Positions 17,813 through 27,224 of a stretch of DNA of 64,000 bases are shown here, piece by piece. Within the stretch, counting starts at the first letter, position 1. Each line of letters opens with the position of its first letter. The DNA is taken from positions 1,736,001-1,800,000 of the forward strand of contig NZ_CP023439.1 in the NCBI RefSeq assembly GCF_002354895.1. Direction: 5' to 3'. The position numbers were made by a program, and so were the translations under genes. Below the pieces are notes generated by a model. The model was not told where the DNA came from. It saw only the letters and a program-made list of their open reading frames with translations, and made no database searches. Origin of the DNA: Thauera sp. K11. Its GTDB lineage: Bacteria > Pseudomonadota > Gammaproteobacteria > Burkholderiales > Rhodocyclaceae.

Positions 17813-18661
17813 TCAGAGCGCGACCAGGGTCTGCCGCCCCCACCAGTTCAGGCCGGCTTCCAGTTCGATGGGGGCGTGCACCGCCGCCGCCTCCACGCAC
17901 AGCATGTGGCGGAAGCCGCGGTCGGGCATGTCGGCCAGCGCGGCGCAGCGTTCTTCCCAGGGGTTCCACACGACCACGTCGTGGAATCCTTCCTGGTTGA
18001 TGCCCAGGCTCCGGTCGTATTCGCGCACCAGCAGCGGGCGCGCCACCTCGCGGTAGATGCGGTCGGTCTCGGATTCGATCAGCAGCACGTCGCCGCTGTC
18101 GTGGTGCAGCCGTCCGGCGTCGGTGCTGTCCTCGTAGTCGAGGCCGTAGAGCCCTTCGATGCGGGTTTCCTCCACTTCGCGCACCTTCAGATAGGTGTGC
18201 AGCGCCGCGGTGAAGCTGAAGGGTGCGTCGTCTTCATTGACGACTTCCAGCTCGAGGTCCAGGCGGCTTTCCTCGATCGCGACCGTCAGTTCGAGCGCGA
18301 AGCGGTGCGGCCACAGCGCCCGCGTGGCTTCGGTGTCCGTGCAGCGCAGCGTGGCGAGGGCGAAATCCGTCCCGGTGCGCTGCGTCTCCACGGACCACGG
18401 CATCGTCCGCACGAAGCCGTGGCGCGGCAGCGGGCCGCGTGCGGCGAATTGCGGGAAGCAGACCGGCACGCCGCCGCGCACCGCGGCGCTGCCGTCGAAT
18501 GCCGCCCGTTCGCTGAGGTAGAGGCGCTCCGGGCCGCCGGGCGGCGTCCACGACACCACCTGCGCACCCAGCAGCAGTACGACCGCCTGCGCGCCCGAAG
18601 CCGTGGCCAGCCGCAGGGCCGGCTGGCCGTGGAAATCGATCGTCTCGATCGCTGCCGGCAT
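17813..18661 (-). CDS. D-hexose-6-phosphate mutarotase (YeaD family)
   Basis: 282 residues, aldose-1-epimerase fold. It would interconvert alpha and beta anomers of glucose 6-phosphate and related sugars. Family marks: LLGAQVVSWTPPGGPERLYL, RGGVPVCFPQF, LPRHGFVRTMPW, AALHTYLKV and the C-terminal catalytic region VVWNPWEERCAALADM with MLCVEAAAV. The start MPAAIETIDFHGQPAL lies five bases after the stop of the pat gene, so the two are probably co-transcribed. Confidence 0.93.
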   Translation of the reverse strand: MPAAIETIDFHGQPALRLATASGAQAVVLLLGAQVVSWTPPGGPERLYLSERAAFDGSAAVRGGVPVCFPQFAARGPLPRHGFVRTMPWSVETQRTGTDFALATLRCTDTEATRALWPHRFALELTVAIEESRLDLELEVVNEDDAPFSFTAALHTYLKVREVEETRIEGLYGLDYEDSTDAGRLHHDSGDVLLIESETDRIYREVARPLLVREYDRSLGINQEGFHDVVVWNPWEERCAALADMPDRGFRHMLCVEAAAVHAPIELEAGLNWWGRQTLVAL

Positions 18662-18666
18662 CGCGT

Positions 18667-21354
18667 TCAGTCCTGCAGGCTCAGCACGCCGACCTTGATC
18701 GTGCTGTCGTCGGGATCGTTGCTGAGCACGAAGCCGAGCTTCTGCACGAATTTGATCATGCGTTCGTTGTTCGACAGGAAGATGCCGTTCATGTACTTGA
18801 GGCCGCGGTCGCGTGCGGTCTCGATCAGCACGCCCATCAGCTTGCGGGCGAGGCCGCGGTGCTGCCAGTCGTCGACCACCACCACCGCGAATTCGCACGA
18901 CTCGCCGTCGGGGTTGACGGCGTAGCGGCAGACTCCGATCTCGCTCTCGGCGCCGCCGGCGGCGACCGTGGCGACGAAGGCCATCTCGCGGTCGTAGTCG
19001 ATCTGGGTGAGGCGCGCGACCATGGCCGGCGGCAGTTCGCGCATCGTGTTCATGAAGCGGTAGTACTTGGTTTCCGGCGACAGCCGGCTCATGAAGTCGA
19101 CCTCGAGATCGGCATCTTCGGGCTTGATCGGACGGATCGTCACCGTCGTGCCGTCCGGCACGATCCAGGTGCTGATCAGGTGCTGCGGGTAGGGGTGGAT
19201 CGCCATGTGGTCGTAGCGATCGGCGGTCGGCGAGATGTTCTCGACCATGATGCGCGCATCGACCGCGACGGCGCCGTTCTCGTCGACGATGAGCGGGTTG
19301 ATCTCCATCTCGGTGAGCCATGGCAGCTCGCAGACCATTTCCGACACCCGCAGCAGCACGAGTTCCAGCGCCTCCATGTCCACCGCGGGCATGTTGCGGA
19401 ACTCGCCCAGCCGCGACGCGATGCGGGTGGAGCGGATCATGTCGCCGACGAGGAAGCTGTTCAGCGGCGGCAGGGCGATCGCGACCTCGGGGTTGGCATC
19501 GACGTTGTTGCCGCCTTCGCCGAAGGTGATGACGGGCCCGAATGCCGGGTCGCGCCGCACGCCGACCACCAGTTCGCGGCCGTTGCGCTTCTGGATCATC
19601 GGCTCGATGGCGATGCCATTGACGACGGCGTCGGGCTGCGACTTCCTGACCTCGTCGAGGATCTCCTGGTAGGTCGAGCGCACCGCCGCCAGGCTGCGGA
19701 TGTTCAGGCGCACGCCGCCGACGTCCGACTTGTGGACGATGGCCGGGGAGTCGATCTTCATCACCACCGGCAGGCCGATCTCGGCGGCCAGCACCATGGC
19801 CTCGGCCGCCGAGCGCGCGACCACGGTCTGCGCGATGGGGATGCGGAAGGCGGCGAGCAGCGCCTTCGATTCCATCTCGTTGAGCTTCTTGCGATGCTCG
19901 CCGAGCGCCATCTCGATCACCAGCCGCGCGCTCTCGATCGACGGCGGCGACAGGTGCGACAGCGAGGCCGGCGTCTGCATCAGGAGCTTCTGGTTGCGGT
20001 AGTAGGCCGAGATGTGGCTCATCAGCTCCACCGCCGGCTCGGGCGTGCGGAAGGTCGGGATGCCGGCCTCGATGAACCTGGCGCGGCTCTCGGCGACCAT
20101 TTCCTCGCCCATCCAGCACGTCACCACCGGCTTGTCGGCGCTTTCCTCGAGACCGATGATGGCTTCGGCGACGCCGGTGGGGTCGGTCATCGACTGCGGC
20201 GTCAGCATCACCAGCACGCCATCGACGTTGGCGCCCTCGAGCACTGCATGCACCGCCTTGCGGTAACGCTCCGGATCGGCGTCGCCGAGGATGTCGACCG
20301 GGTTGCCGTGCGACCAGCTTGGCGGCAGCACGGCGTTGAGCTTCTCCATCGTGCTTTCGGAGAACTGCGCCAGCGGAATGCCGATGTCGAGCGCACGGTC
20401 GGCCGCCATCACGCCGGGGCCGCCGCCGTTGGTGATGATGGCCAGGCGGTTGCCGCGCGGGCGGAAATGCGAGAACAGGGCGTTCGCCGCGGCGAAGAGC
20501 TGGCCCATGTTGTAGAGCCGGATCACGCCGGCGCGCCGCAGCGCTGCGTCGAACACCTTGTCGTCGCCGAAGGACGAGGCCGAATGCGACAGGATGGCGC
20601 GCGACACGTCGGGGTGGCGGCCGGCCTTGATCAGCAGCACCGGCTTCACGCGGGCGGCGCCGCGCAGCGCGCTCATGAAGCGGCGGGCATCGCGCACGCC
20701 CTCGACGTACAGGAAGATGCTCTCGGTGCGCGGGTCCGAGATCATGTAGTCCAGCACTTCGCCGAAGTCGATGTCCGACGAGGTGCCGAGCGAGACCACC
20801 GCGGAGAAGCCGACGTTGTTGGGCTTGGCCCAGTCGAGGATCGCCGCGCACAGCGCGCCCGACTGCGAGATCAGGCCGATGGTGCCCTTGACCGCGCCGG
20901 CGTGCGCGAAGGTGGCGTTGAGGCCGAGTTGCGGGCGGATCACGCCGAAACAGTTGGGGCCGAGCAGGCGGATGCGGTGGCGGTGGGCCGCGTCCATGAC
21001 CTGGCGCTGGAGCATCGCGCCGCGCGGGCCGGCTTCGGAAAAACCGGCCGACATCACGATCACCGCCTTCACGCCGGCGCGGCCACAGGCGTCCACGATG
21101 GCCGGCGTCTTTTCGGCCGGCACCGCGATCACGGCGAGGTCGAGACGCTGCGGGACTTCCTCGATCGACTTGAAGCACGGCACGCCATGCACGATCTCGT
21201 ACTTGGGATTGATGGCGAACAGCCTGCCCTTGTATCCGGCCGCGAGCATGTTGCGGATCAGCACGTCGCCCAGCGAGGATTCGCGCTCGCTTGCGCCGAT
21301 GATGCCGACCGAGGCGGGCTCGAGCAGTGGAGAGAGGTAGTGCTTTTCGTTCAT
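18667..21354 (-). CDS. protein lysine acetyltransferase Pat (acetyl-CoA synthetase-like domains plus GNAT)
   Basis: 895 residues. Pat/PatZ (YfiQ) acetylates lysines on central metabolic enzymes such as acetyl-CoA synthetase. The order is: N-terminal CoA-binding domain (ASVGIIGASERESSLGDVL), succinyl-CoA-ligase-like domain (LLGPNCFGVI, ISQSGALCAAILDWA), ATP-grasp-like domain (VVMKIDSPAIVHKSDVGGVR), and C-terminal GNAT domain (WQHRGLARKLMGVLIETARD). A start at MNEKHYLSPLLEPA is family-consistent; the 22-residue upstream extension is unlikely. The downstream mutarotase gene follows closely. Confidence 0.93.
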   Translation of the reverse strand: MNEKHYLSPLLEPASVGIIGASERESSLGDVLIRNMLAAGYKGRLFAINPKYEIVHGVPCFKSIEEVPQRLDLAVIAVPAEKTPAIVDACGRAGVKAVIVMSAGFSEAGPRGAMLQRQVMDAAHRHRIRLLGPNCFGVIRPQLGLNATFAHAGAVKGTIGLISQSGALCAAILDWAKPNNVGFSAVVSLGTSSDIDFGEVLDYMISDPRTESIFLYVEGVRDARRFMSALRGAARVKPVLLIKAGRHPDVSRAILSHSASSFGDDKVFDAALRRAGVIRLYNMGQLFAAANALFSHFRPRGNRLAIITNGGGPGVMAADRALDIGIPLAQFSESTMEKLNAVLPPSWSHGNPVDILGDADPERYRKAVHAVLEGANVDGVLVMLTPQSMTDPTGVAEAIIGLEESADKPVVTCWMGEEMVAESRARFIEAGIPTFRTPEPAVELMSHISAYYRNQKLLMQTPASLSHLSPPSIESARLVIEMALGEHRKKLNEMESKALLAAFRIPIAQTVVARSAAEAMVLAAEIGLPVVMKIDSPAIVHKSDVGGVRLNIRSLAAVRSTYQEILDEVRKSQPDAVVNGIAIEPMIQKRNGRELVVGVRRDPAFGPVITFGEGGNNVDANPEVAIALPPLNSFLVGDMIRSTRIASRLGEFRNMPAVDMEALELVLLRVSEMVCELPWLTEMEINPLIVDENGAVAVDARIMVENISPTADRYDHMAIHPYPQHLISTWIVPDGTTVTIRPIKPEDADLEVDFMSRLSPETKYYRFMNTMRELPPAMVARLTQIDYDREMAFVATVAAGGAESEIGVCRYAVNPDGESCEFAVVVVDDWQHRGLARKLMGVLIETARDRGLKYMNGIFLSNNERMIKFVQKLGFVLSNDPDDSTIKVGVLSLQD

Positions 21355-21437
21355 GTCTGGCCCCGCATGGGTTCGGTGGCGCCCGAGGGTCGGCCCTGCG
21401 TCAGCCCGGACCCCGGACATTATTGTTGATCGCGCAA

Positions 21438-21443
21438 ATTATA
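21438..21443 (-). promoter_or_regulatory. candidate -10 box upstream of pat
   Basis: A perfect TATAAT on the minus strand lies about 85 bases before the pat start, in a short AT-rich patch. The hexamer at normal spacing upstream does not match a sigma-70 -35, so an activator may be needed. Confidence 0.3.
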
Positions 21444-21529
21444 CTGCGCTGCACAATTCGATCGGCGACGAGTTTTTCGCGCGCTGAGACATTTGTTCCG
21501 GACGGCCCCCGATACGCCGGGGCCGCCGC

Positions 21530-22831
21530 TCAATGGCCCAGCGTGAAGCGGAAGCGCGTGCCGCCGTCGGGGCGGGAATCCACCCAGATCGAACCCTCAT
21601 GGCGCTGCACGATGCGCTGCACCGTGGCCAGGCCGATGCCGGTGCCGGGAAAATCCGTCGCCTTGTGCAGCCGCTGGAAGGGCCGGAACAACTGGCCCGC
21701 GTAGGCCATGTCGAAACCCACGCCGTTGTCCTCGACGCAGAAGATCACGCGGCCGCCTTCCCGGACGGCGCCGAACACGATCCGCGCCAGCGGTGCGCGC
21801 GCGGTGAATTTCCAGGCGTTGCGCAGCAGGTTTTCCAGCATCGCGTGCATCAGGACCTTGTCCGCGTTCACGATGAGCCCCTGGGTGATCTCCACCTCGA
21901 CCGCGCGCGAGGGTTCTTCCGCGCGCAGTTCGTCGATGATGGGCAGGGCGAGTTCCGACAGATCGAAGGTTTCCCTGCGCAGGGGCTGGCGGGTCAGCGT
22001 GGCGAGCTTGATCAGCGCGTCGATCAGGTCGGCCATGCGTTCGCAGGCTTTGCGGATGCGCTCGAGGTGGCTGCGCGCGCCCGCGTCGAGCCGCTCGCCG
22101 AGGTCGTCCTCGAGGATGCGGGCAAAACCGTCGATGGCGCGCAGCGGCGCGCGCAGGTCGTGCGAGACGGAGTAGGAGAAGGCTTCGAGTTCGCGGTTCG
22201 AGGCTTCCAGTTCGGCGGTGCGCATGCGCACGCGCGATTCGAGTTCCTGGTTCAGGTTGCGCAGCGTGAGTTCGGCCACCTTGCGCGCCGAGATGTCGTC
22301 GATCGTGCCGGTGAGGCCGCAGCCCTCGTCGTCGCAGACCGTGCGGCCGGTGAGTTCGGTCCAGCGGATCTCCCCGGTGCGTGTGCGCAGGCGCAACTGG
22401 CAACTGCACTCCCGGTCGGTGCCGTGCGCCATCGCCTCGAATCGCTGGTGCGCCGTCTCGCGATCGTCGGGGTGGAGGAAGTCGATCAGCGGGCGGCCCA
22501 GGCTCTGCGCGACGTCGTAGCCGGAAAGGCGCTTCCAGGCGGCGTTCAGAAAGACGAGCTGTCCCGCCTCGTCGAGGCGGAAGATGACGCTGTTCACCGA
22601 TTCCACCATCTGCCGATACTGCTCCCGGTACTGGCATTCGGGCGAGGCGTGGCCGGGCTCGCGCGGGGCATCGACCGCGCTCCCGGTTTCGCCTGCGGCC
22701 GCGGGGCCCGGGTCGCCGGTCTGCGCTGGACCGGCCGGGGCAGGGAGGCGCCGCCGTCCGAGCACGTAGCCGAGCGCGGCGCCGGCCAGCATGGCCAGCA
22801 CGACGGCGGGCGCGATGTCCGTGTTCAGCAT
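21530..22831 (-). CDS. membrane-bound PAS sensor histidine kinase
   Basis: 433 residues. One N-terminal membrane helix (VVLAMLAGAALGYVLG), a Pro/Ala linker, a PAS domain (about 75-190; VNSVIFRLDEAGQLVFLNAA, RPLIDFLHPDD), a coiled coil (LNQELESRVRMRTAELEASN), a HisKA domain with phospho-acceptor His in SYSVSHDLRAPLRAIDGF, and an ATPase domain with N box ENLLRNAWKFT, G1 EDNGVGFDM and G2 GTGIGLATV. It resembles bacteriophytochrome-type kinases in the HisKA region. No response regulator is adjacent, so its partner is unknown. Confidence 0.93.
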   Translation of the reverse strand: MLNTDIAPAVVLAMLAGAALGYVLGRRRLPAPAGPAQTGDPGPAAAGETGSAVDAPREPGHASPECQYREQYRQMVESVNSVIFRLDEAGQLVFLNAAWKRLSGYDVAQSLGRPLIDFLHPDDRETAHQRFEAMAHGTDRECSCQLRLRTRTGEIRWTELTGRTVCDDEGCGLTGTIDDISARKVAELTLRNLNQELESRVRMRTAELEASNRELEAFSYSVSHDLRAPLRAIDGFARILEDDLGERLDAGARSHLERIRKACERMADLIDALIKLATLTRQPLRRETFDLSELALPIIDELRAEEPSRAVEVEITQGLIVNADKVLMHAMLENLLRNAWKFTARAPLARIVFGAVREGGRVIFCVEDNGVGFDMAYAGQLFRPFQRLHKATDFPGTGIGLATVQRIVQRHEGSIWVDSRPDGGTRFRFTLGH

Positions 22832-23154
22832 GGCTTGCGCGCAGTATCAGGTGGCGCGGGAGGCGGGTGCCGGCGCCGCCGGAAAGGGCGCGCGACGGCC
22901 GGTGGCGAACAGGCGGCTGAACGAGGTCCGGGAGTGCGGCAAGGTATCCTCCAGCGGTCTGGGGGCGGTGTGCATGCGTGCATCGGCGCGTTGAATCTAG
23001 CACAGTTGTTCCGCACGGCGTGGCCCCGGAAGGCGCCGCCGGTGCCGGCCGGCGCCGCGTTCGCTAGAATGGGCGCGCCCGATGGCGGGCCGCCGCGGCG
23101 CCCGCCCCCGGTCTTCCTCCTTGCCTTCTCCGTTCCGTCCGCGATCCTTCCGCC
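22832..23154. other. divergent intergenic region, nothing identified
   Basis: A 323-base GC-rich region between the kinase gene and the methyltransferase gene. It should contain promoters for both. I see no convincing promoter boxes, terminator or small gene. Confidence 0.4.
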
Positions 23155-23697
23155 ATGCATGCCAGTCTGGTTTCGCCTTCGCCCTGGGTCACCCGTTTCG
23201 CACCGCTGATCGCCGCGGGCGGAGAGGTTCTCGATTTCGCCTGCGGCGGCGGCCGCCATGCGCGGTGGCTGGCGCAGCGGGGGTTCCGCGTCGAGGCGGT
23301 GGACCGCGACGGAGTGGCGCTGGAACTGCTGCAGGGCGTGCCGCACGTGCGGACGCGCCACGCCGATCTCGAACAGGGTGCGTGGCCGTACGGCGGGCGC
23401 CGCTTCGATGCGGTGGTCGTCACCAACTACCTCTACCGTCCGCGGCTGCCGCTGCTGTTCGAACTGCTGGTGCCTGGCGGCGTGCTGATCTACGAGACCT
23501 TCATGCTCGGCAACGAACGTTTCGGCAAGCCCAGCAATCCGGATTTCCTGCTCGCACCCGGCGAGATGCTGCAGCGCCTGGCCGAAGGCTGGAACGTCGT
23601 CGCCTTCGAGCAGGGCGAGGTGCGCGAACCCCGGCCGGCGATGGTGCAGCGCGTGTGCGCGATCAAGGGCAGCGGCCAGGCCGGCGTGCTGCCCTGA
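23155..23697 (+). CDS. class I SAM-dependent methyltransferase
   Basis: 180 residues. SAM-binding motif I is VLDFACGGGRHARWLA, with the acidic end of strand 2 at VEAVDRDGVAL and motif IV near DAVVVTNYLYRP. The pattern resembles TehB-like small methyltransferases; the substrate is unknown. It converges with mnmH, only 7 bases apart. Confidence 0.85.
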   Translation: MHASLVSPSPWVTRFAPLIAAGGEVLDFACGGGRHARWLAQRGFRVEAVDRDGVALELLQGVPHVRTRHADLEQGAWPYGGRRFDAVVVTNYLYRPRLPLLFELLVPGGVLIYETFMLGNERFGKPSNPDFLLAPGEMLQRLAEGWNVVAFEQGEVREPRPAMVQRVCAIKGSGQAGVLP

Positions 23698-23704
23698 GCC
23701 GTAT

Positions 23705-24754
23705 CTAGGCGGCCGCGGCGAGAATGCGGGCCGCCAGCGCATCGATTCCCTGCGGCGACAGATCCTCCGCGGCAAAGCGCGGCGCGGCGCGAAAACCCGC
23801 GTAGTTGCTGTTCTGCGAGCGGCGGTAGAGCGGGTCGTAATGGCGATCCACGAATTCGGCGAACAGCTCGGGCAGCGCGCGGGCGCTGGCGAGCTCCTTC
23901 CAGCGCGTGATGGTCTCGCGGCTCTGGAGATCGGCCAGGTGGTCGATGTTGCGGTGCAGGCGGCCGATGTCGTCGCCGAGGTAGGCGTAGTCGCGCACGA
24001 GGAATTCGAGGCGCGCCTCGCGGCTCGCGTCGATGGCGACGCAGGGCGCGCGGCGCATCGCCAGGATCAGCGCTTCCGGCACGAACAGGCGGCCGATCTT
24101 GCGGCTCTCGGCCTCGACGAAGATCGGCCGCTCCGACCCGAAACGCTGCAGCTTCATGCAGATCGCCGTCTCGAACGCCTTTTGCGACGGCTGCATGCGA
24201 TCGGGCAGCGCGCCCAGCACCGAGCCCTTGTGCGCGGCGAGGTCCTCCAGGTCCAGGACCTGCGCCCCCTGGCGTGCGAGCGCCTCCAGCAGCCGCGTCT
24301 TGCCGCTGCCGGTGGGGCCGCAGACCACACGGAACGGCAGCACCGGCGCCAGGCGCTCGAATTCGGCGATGACGTGGTGGCGAAATGCCTTGTAGCCGCC
24401 TTCGAGCTGGCAGGCGTCCCAGCCCACCATGCGCAGCCAGGTGGCGAATGATCCGCTGCGCTGGCCGCCCCGCCAGCAGTAGATCAGCGGCCGCCAGTTC
24501 CTGGGTTTGTCGCTGAGCGGGCCGTGCAGGTGGCGCGCGATGTTCTCGGCCACCATCGCGCCGCCGAGCCGGCGCGCCTCGAAGGCGGAGCGCTGCTTGT
24601 AGATCGTGCCGACGACGACGCGCTGCTCGTTTTCGAGCACCGGCAGGTTGATCGCATGCGGAATCCTGTCCTCGGCGAACTCCAGCGGAGTGCGTGCATC
24701 GATGATCTCGTCAAACTCATGGAGCTGTGCTACGGTCGCAACGCCTTTTCTCAT
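23705..24754 (-). CDS. mnmH: tRNA 2-selenouridine synthase MnmH (SelU/YbbB)
   Basis: 349 residues. MnmH replaces sulphur of 2-thiouridine at the wobble base of Lys, Glu and Gln tRNAs with selenium, using selenophosphate. The N-terminal rhodanese domain has the catalytic Cys93 in LIYCWRGGQRSGS. The C-terminal P-loop domain has GPTGSGKT at residues 146-153 and LEDLAAHKGSVLG. It is divergent from selD with 48 bases between start codons, so supply and use of selenophosphate are paired. A longer in-frame extension upstream reads antisense to selD and was rejected. Confidence 0.96.
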   Translation of the reverse strand: MRKGVATVAQLHEFDEIIDARTPLEFAEDRIPHAINLPVLENEQRVVVGTIYKQRSAFEARRLGGAMVAENIARHLHGPLSDKPRNWRPLIYCWRGGQRSGSFATWLRMVGWDACQLEGGYKAFRHHVIAEFERLAPVLPFRVVCGPTGSGKTRLLEALARQGAQVLDLEDLAAHKGSVLGALPDRMQPSQKAFETAICMKLQRFGSERPIFVEAESRKIGRLFVPEALILAMRRAPCVAIDASREARLEFLVRDYAYLGDDIGRLHRNIDHLADLQSRETITRWKELASARALPELFAEFVDRHYDPLYRRSQNSNYAGFRAAPRFAAEDLSPQGIDALAARILAAAA

Positions 24755-24802
24755 CGTTTTTCGCGCCTGGCGGAGCGTTTCCCGCCGCGCGTTCCCTTTC
24801 CC

Positions 24803-25843
24803 ATGGATCAAGTCAAACTGACGCAATTCTCCCATGGCGGCGGATGCGGCTGCAAAATCGCGCCCGGCGTGCTGACCGAACTGCTCGCCGCAATGCCCGC
24901 CGGCCTGATGCCGCCCGACCTGCTGGTGGGCACCGACACCGCCGACGACGCGGCCGTGTATCGGCTCAACGATCGCCAGGCCATCGTCGCCACGACCGAC
25001 TTCTTCACGCCCATCGTCGACGACCCCTACGACTTCGGCCGCATTGCCGCGACCAACGCGCTCTCCGACGTCTATGCGATGGGCGGCACGCCGCTCTTCG
25101 CGCTGGCGGTGGTCGGCATGCCGCTGGACAAGCTGCCGCCGGCGGTCATCGGCCGCATCCTGCAGGGCGGCGCCGACGTCTGCCGCGCGGCCGGCATCCC
25201 GGTCGCGGGCGGGCATTCGATCGACGTGCTGGAGCCGATCTACGGCCTCGTCGGCCTCGGCGTGGTCGATCCGGCCAAGGTGAAGACCAATGCCGGCGCG
25301 CGGCCCGGCGACGTGCTGATCCTCACCAAGCCGCTGGGCATCGGCATCCTGTCCGCGGCGCTCAAGAAGGGCCTGCTGTCGGCCGAAGGCTACGGCGAGA
25401 TGGTGCGCTGGACGACGACGCTCAATCGCGCCGGCGCGCTGCTGGCCGACGTCGATGCGGTGCACGCGGTGACCGACGTCACCGGCTTCGGCCTGGCGGG
25501 CCACCTGCTGGAGATGTGCCGCGGCGCGAACCTGGAAGCGACCGTGCGTCTTGCCGACCTGCCGCTCATCCCGGAGGCGGCCCGGCTGGTGCGCGACGGC
25601 GTCGCCACCGGCGCCTCGATGCGCAACTGGGCGAGCTACGGTGCATCGGTCCGCCTGCCGGCGGACGCAGCCGAATGGCAGCGCAAGCTGGTCACCGACC
25701 CGCAGACCTCGGGAGGGCTCCTGATCGCGTGCGCGCCCGAAGCGGTGGAGGCCGTGCAGGCGGTGATCCGCGGCGTGCAGGGTGAGGCGGGCACCGTGAT
25801 CGGCGGCATGGCCGCCGGCGAGGCCGCGGTCAGGGTGGTCTGA
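24803..25843 (+). CDS. selD: selenophosphate synthase SelD
   Basis: 346 residues. It makes selenophosphate from selenide and ATP. The N-terminal active-site loop HGGGCGCK has cysteine at position 15 (equivalent to E. coli Cys17) and Lys18 (Lys20), so no selenocysteine is used. Metal and ATP sites are in GTDTADDAAVY, TTDFFTPIVDDPYDFGRIAA and SDVYAMGGTPLFAL, and VTDVTGFGLAGHLLEM follows. No selA, selB or selC occurs nearby, so in this window selenium use is linked only to tRNA modification. Confidence 0.97.
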   Translation: MDQVKLTQFSHGGGCGCKIAPGVLTELLAAMPAGLMPPDLLVGTDTADDAAVYRLNDRQAIVATTDFFTPIVDDPYDFGRIAATNALSDVYAMGGTPLFALAVVGMPLDKLPPAVIGRILQGGADVCRAAGIPVAGGHSIDVLEPIYGLVGLGVVDPAKVKTNAGARPGDVLILTKPLGIGILSAALKKGLLSAEGYGEMVRWTTTLNRAGALLADVDAVHAVTDVTGFGLAGHLLEMCRGANLEATVRLADLPLIPEAARLVRDGVATGASMRNWASYGASVRLPADAAEWQRKLVTDPQTSGGLLIACAPEAVEAVQAVIRGVQGEAGTVIGGMAAGEAAVRVV

Positions 25844-25861
25844 GCCGCGCGCGGCGCGTGG

Positions 25862-26494
25862 TCAGCGGCGGGTCGACGGCGACAGCGGGGCGAGCAGGGG
25901 CTCGAGCCCCTTCCACACGATCTCCACGATCAGCGGCTGCGCCTGCGCGGTGGGGTGGATGCCGTCGGCCTGGAACAGCTCGGGACGTTCGGCGAAGCCT
26001 TCCAGCAGGAAGGGCACCAGCGCCACCTTCTGCGTCCGCGCCACGTCGGCGAAGGTGTCCGAGAAGCGGCGGGTGTAGGCCGGGCCGTAGTTGGGCGGCA
26101 TGCGCATGCCGACCAGCAGGACGCGCGCTCCGGCCTCGTGCGTGGCGGTGATCATCGCCTGCAGGTTGGCGGCCAGCAGTTCCGGTTTCAGCCCGCGCAG
26201 GCCGTCGTTGGCGCCCAGTTCGAGGATCACGACGTCGGGCTTGTGCTCGGCGAGCGCCGCCGGCAGGCGCGAGCGGCCGCCGGCGGAGGTTTCGCCGGAA
26301 ACGCTGGCATTGACCACCTTGTGGCGGAACCCTTCGCGCGCCAGACGCGTCTGCAACAGCGTGGGCCAGGCTTCGCCGGGCTTCAGGCCGTAGCCGGCGG
26401 ACAGGCTGTCGCCCCACACCAGGATCGACGCCGCGGGCGCGGCGCCGGCGAACAGCAGCAGAAACAGGAAGGTGGCGATGGATCGCAGCGGCAT
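25862..26494 (-). CDS. tesA: SGNH-family arylesterase/lysophospholipase TesA
   Basis: 210 residues with a signal peptide (SIATFLFLLLFAGAAPAAS), hence periplasmic. Catalytic serine is Ser30 in VWGDSLSAGYG; ELGANDG supplies the oxyanion Asn and DGIHPT the Asp and His. TesA hydrolyses acyl esters and thioesters. It diverges from the ybbA-like ATPase gene, a conserved proteobacterial arrangement, but here the 5' ends overlap. An alternative start at 26506 (MENSMPLRS) would increase the overlap. Confidence 0.94.
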   Translation of the reverse strand: MPLRSIATFLFLLLFAGAAPAASILVWGDSLSAGYGLKPGEAWPTLLQTRLAREGFRHKVVNASVSGETSAGGRSRLPAALAEHKPDVVILELGANDGLRGLKPELLAANLQAMITATHEAGARVLLVGMRMPPNYGPAYTRRFSDTFADVARTQKVALVPFLLEGFAERPELFQADGIHPTAQAQPLIVEIVWKGLEPLLAPLSPSTRR

Positions 26495-27194
26495 CGAGTT
26501 CTCCATTCCGGTCATCGAGGTGGCCGGCTTGTCCAAGCAGGTGCCCGTGGCCGACGGGCAGGGCGTGCTGCACATTCTGCAGGATGTGCAGTTCGCCGTA
26601 CGCGCCGGCGAGTCGGTGGCCATCGTCGGCGCCTCCGGCTCGGGCAAATCGACGCTGTTGGGATTGCTCGCCGGGCTGGACGTTCCCGACGGGGGCACCG
26701 TCCGCCTCGCCGGGAGCGACCTCTTCGCGCTCGACGAGGACGCCCGCGCCGCGCTGCGCGGCGAGTCCATCGGCTTCGTGTTCCAGTCCTTCCAGTTGCT
26801 GCCGGCGCTGACCGCGCTGGAAAACGTCATGCTGCCGCTCGAGCTGTCCGGCGCAGAAAACGCCAGGGAGATCGCCACCCGATGGCTCGAGCGCGTCGGG
26901 CTCGGCGGCCGCCTGCGGCACTATCCCAAGCATCTGTCGGGCGGTGAGCAGCAGCGCGTGGCGCTGGCGCGCGCCTTCGCGCCGGCTCCGCGGCTGCTGC
27001 TGGCCGACGAGCCGACGGGCAACCTGGACGCCGAAACCGGGAGCGCCATCATCGAGCTGATCTTCAGGCTCAACCGCGAGGCGGGCACCACGCTGATCCT
27101 GGTCACCCACGACGAATCGCTCGCACGCCGCTGCACCCGGGTGCTGCGCATGAGCGCCGGCCATCTCGCCGAGGCGCCGCCGCAGGCGGCCTGA
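26472..27194 (+). CDS. ABC transporter ATP-binding protein (YbbA/LolD type)
   Basis: 240 residues. Walker A GASGSGKST, signature LSGGEQQRVALARAFA, Walker B LLLADEPTGNLD and VTHDE define a MacB/LolD-type ATPase that works with FtsX-like permeases. In related genomes the partner permease gene ybbP usually follows; here serB, on the other strand, follows instead. The start is at 26472 or 26478, both upstream of the first conserved strand VIEVAGLSKQV, so the first bases lie inside tesA. Confidence 0.9.
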   Translation: MAMDRSGIEFSIPVIEVAGLSKQVPVADGQGVLHILQDVQFAVRAGESVAIVGASGSGKSTLLGLLAGLDVPDGGTVRLAGSDLFALDEDARAALRGESIGFVFQSFQLLPALTALENVMLPLELSGAENAREIATRWLERVGLGGRLRHYPKHLSGGEQQRVALARAFAPAPRLLLADEPTGNLDAETGSAIIELIFRLNREAGTTLILVTHDESLARRCTRVLRMSAGHLAEAPPQAA

Positions 27195-27224
27195 CGCGAT
27201 CCGCCGCGGACGGCGGCGCCGGCC

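Noticed and set aside
18859..21429. 856-residue plus-strand open frame
   Set aside because: Antisense to pat; dominated by Asp/His/Arg repeats produced by codon-position bias.
24755..24802. selD with a selenocysteine codon
   Set aside because: The active-site position is a normal cysteine codon (HGGGCGCK), so no in-frame TGA is involved.
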